Of a stretch of 15,374 nt of DNA, positions 12,196 through 15,374 are shown one piece after another. The stretch is from the NCBI GenBank assembly GCA_025455985.1, contig JALOLM010000048.1:1-15374 (forward strand), in the 5' to 3' direction. How positions within the stretch are numbered: the first letter of the stretch is position 1; each line of letters opens with the position of its first letter. A program made the translations under genes and the position numbers. This DNA is from Candidatus Nanopelagicales bacterium. Lineage in GTDB: Bacteria > Actinomycetota > Actinomycetes > S36-B12 > UBA10799. Below the pieces are notes generated by a model, which was not told the DNA's origin, did no database searches, and worked only from the letters and a program-made list of their open reading frames with translations.

Positions 12196-14880
12196 TCATC
12201 CGGGGAGCCTGCGAGCTTCGAGATCTGCCCGGATCAGGGCAGGGCCGCTCCAAGCCGCAGCACCGACCACGGCCAGTGACCTTCCCGACACAATGATCGG
12301 GTTGAGTTCCAGTCGGGTGAGTTCGGGTAGATCGTCGGCCAACTGCCCCACGCGGTGGATCAGACCAGCGAGCAGCTCGATGTCCACGGGTGGGGAATCC
12401 CGGTAGCCGAAAAGCAGTGGGGCCGCCCGGGGCGCTTTGATCAAATCGTCCACGTCCCGGTCGGTCAGCGGCGGGATCCGATAGCCGCGATCAGCCAGTA
12501 GCCGTGTCACCTCACCGGCGATGCCGAAGGAGACCACCGGACCGAACAGCGCATCCTCGCGCTTCTCGATCACGGTGGCGACGCCGGTGGGGGCCTGCTG
12601 CTGCAGCAGGAGGCGCTTCTGGGCTTCGGGAGGCAACGTGGCGATCATCGACAGGTACGCCGTGCGCACGGCACCCTCGTTCTCAAGGTTGACCCGGACA
12701 CCGCCGAGGTCGGGACGGTGGACCAGTCCGGGATGTGCGGTCTTGAGCACCACCGGATAGCCCACCTCGGAGGCGACAGCCACCGCCTGTGCCTCGCTGG
12801 TGACCAGATGGGAGTCCCACAGGTGGATTCCGTAACACCCCAGGAGTTCCTGCAGGTCCTCGTTGTCGACCGGCACCAGGGCCTGGCCACCGTGCGCGGT
12901 CGAGGCCTTCTCCCGGATCCCACGGATGGTCCGCCTGGCTTGCTCGGCCATCACATCGGGCAATTCCGGAACAACTCCTCGGGGAGTGTCCAACCAACGT
13001 GCGTAGACCACGAGGGTTGACAGCGCTTTGACCGCCGGTTCGACCTCGTGGAAGACGGGGACCGACCCGCGCCCCGGTAGCCCGAAAGGACCCTCCAAGG
13101 CGATGACTCGCCGGTCGTGCTCCTCGGCCATCAGGACGGCCACGATGGGTTTGGTCGACGTCTCGGCCAGTTCCGCCAACGTCTCCCGCACGCTTGGGCT
13201 CTCCCCCCGGATCACCGGCACGTGCAGCACGACCACAGAGTCGGCCTGCTCGTCGGCGATCGCTGTGGCGACCGCTTCGCGCAGTTCCTCGAGGTCGGTC
13301 TGGTGGCCGAGCAGCACCGGGTCACCGGCGACGTCCAGGCCATTGGCCTCGCACGCATCCGCCGTCAGCACTCCGAGGGCATCACTGTTGCCGATCACCG
13401 CCACCCGACGGCCTCTGGGCAGCGGTTGGAAGGTCAATAGGCTCGCCACGTCGAACAACTCCGACAGGGAGTCCACTTGCATGACGCCGGCCTGCTCGAA
13501 CATGGCATCCACAGCGGCCGTCGGCAAGGCAGTCCGGCGCACCGTGTGTCCCAGCGGCAGCGACTGCGAGCTGCGGCCTGATCGCACCGCCACGATGGGT
13601 TTGCGGGCCCCCAGCCTGCGCGCCACTCGAGCGAACTTGCGCGGATTACCGATGCTCTCCAGATACAGAAGGACCAAGGTCGTGGCGTCGTCGTCCTCCC
13701 AGTACTGCAGAAGGTCGTTGGCCGACACGTCGACCCGATTGCCGGCCGACACGAACGTGGACACTCCCAGACCGCGCTGTTCGGCGGTCATCAACAGCGA
13801 CAACCCCAGCGCCCCGGACTGGGCGAAGAAGCCGATGCGCCCGCGCGGCACATTGGCCGGGATCAGGGACGCGTTGAGTTGGATGTGCGGATCGGTGTTG
13901 ATGATTCCCAGGGCGTTCGGGCCGATGATCCGCAGGCCGTTGGCGCGCGCGTGGGCGATGAGGCGCTTCTGCAGGGCCCTACCCTGCTCACCGGACTCCG
14001 CGAATCCCGCTGAGACGACCACCGCCCCGCGAACGCCGGCCTGGCCGCACTCACTGATCGCATCGAGCACCTGCTCGGCGGGCAAGGCGATCACCGCCAG
14101 GTCGATCGGTCCGGGCGCGTCGGCCAGTGTCCGGTAGCAGGGCACGCCCTCGATCGCATCGACCTCGGGATGGACTCCCACCAGCGATCCTGTGAACTCG
14201 GCCATCCGCAGGTTGCGCAGCAGCGTGTTACCGACAGTGCCCTCCCTGCGGCTGGCACCGAGCAGCGCCACCGACCCGGGCGCCAGCAACGAGGCCACGG
14301 ATCGGGCTTCTGCCCGGTGCTCCCTTGCCTGCATCACCTCACGGGAGTCCTGGGTCGGGCTGATGTCGAAGTGCAGTTTCACCACACCTTCATCCATCGC
14401 CTGTGTGGGTTTGTAGCCGGCTTCCTCGAAGGTGGCCAGCATGCGCCGGTTGCTCGGTAGTACCTCAGCGACGAACCGGGTGATCCCACGCTCCCTGGCA
14501 GCACACGCCAAGTGCTCCAAGAGGATCGATCCGAGGCCCCTGCCCTGATGCTCGTCACTGATCACGAAGGCGATCTCGGCCTCCGCGCGGTCAATGCGGT
14601 CGTAACGTCCGACGCCGATGATCTGACCACCGACCAGGGCCAGGAACGCCACCCGGTCGGTGTGATCCACGGTGGTGAAGCGGTCGAGATCCTTGTCGGT
14701 CAGTCGCGGGTACGGAGCGAAGAACCGGTAGTACACCGTCTCAGCAGACAAGGACTCGTGGAAGGCCGCGAGGGCCTCGCGATCGCTGGGACGGATGGGC
14801 CTGATGTGGAAGATCCGCCCATCCCGGGCAATGACATCGGCCTCCCAATGCTCTGGATAGTCCGGGATCTCAGCGGGCAT
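12196..14880 (-). CDS. PatA-like GNAT acetyltransferase fused to NDP-forming acyl-CoA synthetase
   Basis: An 894-residue two-part protein. Residues about 12-175 form a GNAT domain with the acetyl-CoA-binding loop HQGRGLG (111-117) after VISDE. The rest resembles an NDP-forming acetyl-CoA synthetase: CoA-binding domain with SVALLGASRREGTVGN (203-218), ligase domain with GPNALGIINT (320-329) and FVSAGNRVDVSANDLLQYW (376-394), the GHT motif with candidate phosphohistidine His445, and a C-terminal ATP-grasp domain with VGYPVVLKTAHPGLVHR (706-722, His721). This order (GNAT first) matches SlPatA of Streptomyces lividans, which acetylates and inactivates an acyl-CoA synthetase; E. coli Pat has the opposite order. 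It may act as a lysine acetyltransferase, an acyl-CoA synthetase, or both. ATG 14880 was chosen for its preceding GGTGGGG and family start; the open frame extends to 14949. Confidence 0.92.
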   Translation of the reverse strand: MPAEIPDYPEHWEADVIARDGRIFHIRPIRPSDREALAAFHESLSAETVYYRFFAPYPRLTDKDLDRFTTVDHTDRVAFLALVGGQIIGVGRYDRIDRAEAEIAFVISDEHQGRGLGSILLEHLACAARERGITRFVAEVLPSNRRMLATFEEAGYKPTQAMDEGVVKLHFDISPTQDSREVMQAREHRAEARSVASLLAPGSVALLGASRREGTVGNTLLRNLRMAEFTGSLVGVHPEVDAIEGVPCYRTLADAPGPIDLAVIALPAEQVLDAISECGQAGVRGAVVVSAGFAESGEQGRALQKRLIAHARANGLRIIGPNALGIINTDPHIQLNASLIPANVPRGRIGFFAQSGALGLSLLMTAEQRGLGVSTFVSAGNRVDVSANDLLQYWEDDDATTLVLLYLESIGNPRKFARVARRLGARKPIVAVRSGRSSQSLPLGHTVRRTALPTAAVDAMFEQAGVMQVDSLSELFDVASLLTFQPLPRGRRVAVIGNSDALGVLTADACEANGLDVAGDPVLLGHQTDLEELREAVATAIADEQADSVVVLHVPVIRGESPSVRETLAELAETSTKPIVAVLMAEEHDRRVIALEGPFGLPGRGSVPVFHEVEPAVKALSTLVVYARWLDTPRGVVPELPDVMAEQARRTIRGIREKASTAHGGQALVPVDNEDLQELLGCYGIHLWDSHLVTSEAQAVAVASEVGYPVVLKTAHPGLVHRPDLGGVRVNLENEGAVRTAYLSMIATLPPEAQKRLLLQQQAPTGVATVIEKREDALFGPVVSFGIAGEVTRLLADRGYRIPPLTDRDVDDLIKAPRAAPLLFGYRDSPPVDIELLAGLIHRVGQLADDLPELTRLELNPIIVSGRSLAVVGAAAWSGPALIRADLEARRLPG

Positions 14881-14886
14881 GACCCC

Positions 14887-14892
14887 ACCGTA
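14887..14892 (-). promoter_or_regulatory. Putative -10 box for the PatA-like gene
   Basis: TACGGT on the minus strand is followed by six bases (GGGGTC) and the ATG at 14880. This could mark a leaderless start; alternatively the overlapping GGTGGGG is a ribosome binding site of a longer mRNA. The two readings exclude each other. Confidence 0.35.
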
Positions 14893-14957
14893 TCGACCAC
14901 AGGCCGCTGGCGCCGTCCTGCTGTGGACCGACCGAAGATCGCCCGACACGACCCGGA

Positions 14958-14963
14958 TATAAT
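14958..14963 (+). promoter_or_regulatory. Consensus -10 hexamer upstream of the 50-residue ORF
   Basis: A perfect TATAAT in an AT-rich island of an otherwise GC-rich window. A transcript from here would start near 14970 and carry a leader of about 88 bases to the ATG at 15058. No good -35 is seen 16-18 bp upstream. A TTGACT at 14991-14996 could be a -35 for a second start but lacks a matching -10. Confidence 0.45.
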
Positions 14964-14975
14964 TTGCGGCAGAGA

Positions 14976-15022
14976 GTACTTATCACTATCTTGACTTCGG
15001 CCGATAGTTCGGTTGTGAGTAC
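14976..15022 (+). promoter_or_regulatory. Imperfect dyad in the leader of the 50-residue ORF
   Basis: GTACT-TAT-CAC-TATC (14976-14990) can pair with GATA (15003-15006) and GTG-AGTAC (15015-15022). This gives an outer eight-pair stem with a three-base bulge and an inner stem, which can extend to ACTATC/GATAGT if the outer stem shortens. It may be an RNA leader structure or a protein operator downstream of the TATAAT box. Function unknown. Confidence 0.35.
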
Positions 15023-15061
15023 ATGAACGACCACTCAGACTTGTTTGGAGGTGCGAGATGA
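15023..15061 (+). other. Possible 12-residue leader ORF overlapping the next gene
   Basis: An ATG at 15023 opens MNDHSDLFGGAR and stops at TGA 15059-15061, which overlaps the ATG at 15058 as ATGA. The ribosome binding site for the downstream gene lies inside it. It has no ribosome binding site of its own, so translation is doubtful. Confidence 0.2.
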
Positions 15062-15210
15062 CCGCCGACCTTATGCTGCTGCAACAGAGGCAGGAGCTCC
15101 TCTGCGCACGTATTGCTGCCACGACCGATCCGTACCTCCGGGAGAACCTCCAGAGCGACCTGAAGGCCATCACCGATCGCATCGAGGCACTCTCCAATCC
15201 CGCCGCCTGA
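15058..15210 (+). CDS. Small 50-residue helical protein, family not recognised
   Basis: An ATG preceded by a textbook GGAGG at 15047-15051 (six-base spacing) opens a 50-residue frame starting MTADLMLLQQRQELLCARIA and ending ITDRIEALSNPAA. The sequence is amphipathic with Leu/Ile at heptad-like spacing, suggesting two helices or a short coiled coil broken at TTDPY (22-26). There is one cysteine (C16), no signal peptide and no membrane segment. I do not recognise it. It stands alone between the divergently transcribed PatA-like gene and the topoisomerase gene, with its own AT-rich promoter region. A small regulatory or partner protein is possible; nothing in the sequence says of what. Confidence 0.65.
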   Translation: MTADLMLLQQRQELLCARIAATTDPYLRENLQSDLKAITDRIEALSNPAA

Positions 15211-15295
15211 GCGGACACGCACGCCTATCCACAGGCATCCCACACGCACCACCCATTGCGCGGTTCTGTCACTGGCCTGAGTGAGAATGAGGCCC

Positions 15296-15374
15296 ATGGC
15301 TTCAGGAACTCTCATCCCGCCCGACGAGGGTCACGTCACCGATATCGACGTCTCCGCGGAGATGAAGTCGAGTT
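15296..15374 (+). CDS. parC: Type IIA topoisomerase subunit A (probably ParC), N-terminal fragment
   Basis: Only the first 26 residues are in the window: MASGTLIPPDEGHVTDIDVS followed by AEMKSS, open at the right edge. The IDVSAEMKSS segment is the start of the conserved GyrA/ParC domain, just before the FLEYAYSVI-type block expected beyond the edge. Topoisomerase IV subunit A is favoured over gyrase A because its actinobacterial members begin this way and parC lies in the same chromosomal region as sepH in Streptomyces (recollection). The ATG at 15296 has GAGG three bases upstream and GAGAAT seven bases upstream; an in-frame ATG at 15287 would add MRP. The 76 bp before it hold no other gene. 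Confidence 0.6.
   Translation, partial: MASGTLIPPDEGHVTDIDVSAEMKSS

Noticed and set aside
13028..14137. 369-residue open frame on the plus strand
   Set aside because: It lies entirely antisense to the PatA-like gene, its Ser/Arg/Pro/Thr-rich composition is typical of a GC-rich shadow frame, and no family motif is visible.
14986..15315. 109-residue minus-strand open frame over the small ORF and the parC start
   Set aside because: It runs antisense to the 50-residue ORF and the parC start, has no recognisable motif or ribosome binding site, and its composition looks non-coding.
1..15374. Defence system, CRISPR array, prophage, transposon or biosynthetic cluster
   Set aside because: No transposase, integrase, spacer-repeat pattern, nuclease or toxin gene, or synthase was found; gene content and order are core actinobacterial.

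Overview
This is a high-GC bacterial chromosome segment from an actinobacterium, most likely class Actinomycetes. It carries several families that are essentially restricted to that group (SepH/DUF3071, DUF5998, DUF3159, DUF3710, DUF3093, DUF4193, DUF4235), GTG start codons are common, and several genes look leaderless. The gene order dut - DUF3710 - hydrolase - OB-fold - DUF3159 with DUF3093/DUF4193 alongside matches, from memory, the core region around dut in Mycobacterium (about Rv2693c to Rv2701c) and Streptomyces. The genus cannot be fixed from the sequence. I see no mobile element, CRISPR array, rRNA or tRNA, and no intergenic stretch exceeds 300 bases.

Layout. 1-587 (-): 5' part of a phosphoketolase, cut by the window edge. 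679-951 (+): small two-helix membrane protein whose 3' half lies antisense to the tail of DUF3159. 823-1889 (-): OB-fold protein and DUF3159, translationally coupled. 1935-2621 (+): alpha/beta-hydrolase-like protein. 2605-4441 (-): hotdog thioesterase, dUTPase and DUF3710 in one transcription unit. 4511-5243 (+): DUF3093 and DUF4235 membrane proteins. 5256-5552 (-): zinc-ribbon DUF4193. 5753-6271 (+): gamma-class carbonic anhydrase-like protein, behind a 200-bp spacer with repeated operator-like sites. 6357-9300 (-): ferrochelatase, inositol-monophosphatase-family enzyme and a VIT1/CCC1-type iron/manganese transporter with a ferritin-like N-terminus, each pair joined by a 4-bp ATGA overlap. 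9369-10579 (+): MFS transporter with an apparent frameshift in its first membrane helix. 10677-11375 (+): SepH cell-division regulator. 11560-14880 (-): PatA-like GNAT/acyl-CoA-synthetase fusion followed by DUF5998. 15058-15210 (+): unrecognised 50-residue protein with a strong ribosome binding site and a structured AT-rich leader. 15296 to the end (+): start of a type IIA topoisomerase A subunit, probably ParC.

The window is mostly housekeeping: nucleotide-pool sanitation (dUTPase), haem synthesis and iron handling (ferrochelatase plus VIT transporter), protein acylation or acyl-CoA metabolism (PatA-like), cell division (SepH) and chromosome topology (ParC). I found no convincing new multi-gene system. 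The observations most worth checking are the small 50-residue gene and its leader, the antisense overlap at 823-951, the MFS frameshift, the repeated sites between DUF4193 and the carbonic anhydrase, and a recurring spacing of -10-like hexamers 6-7 nt from start codons that suggests many leaderless mRNAs.
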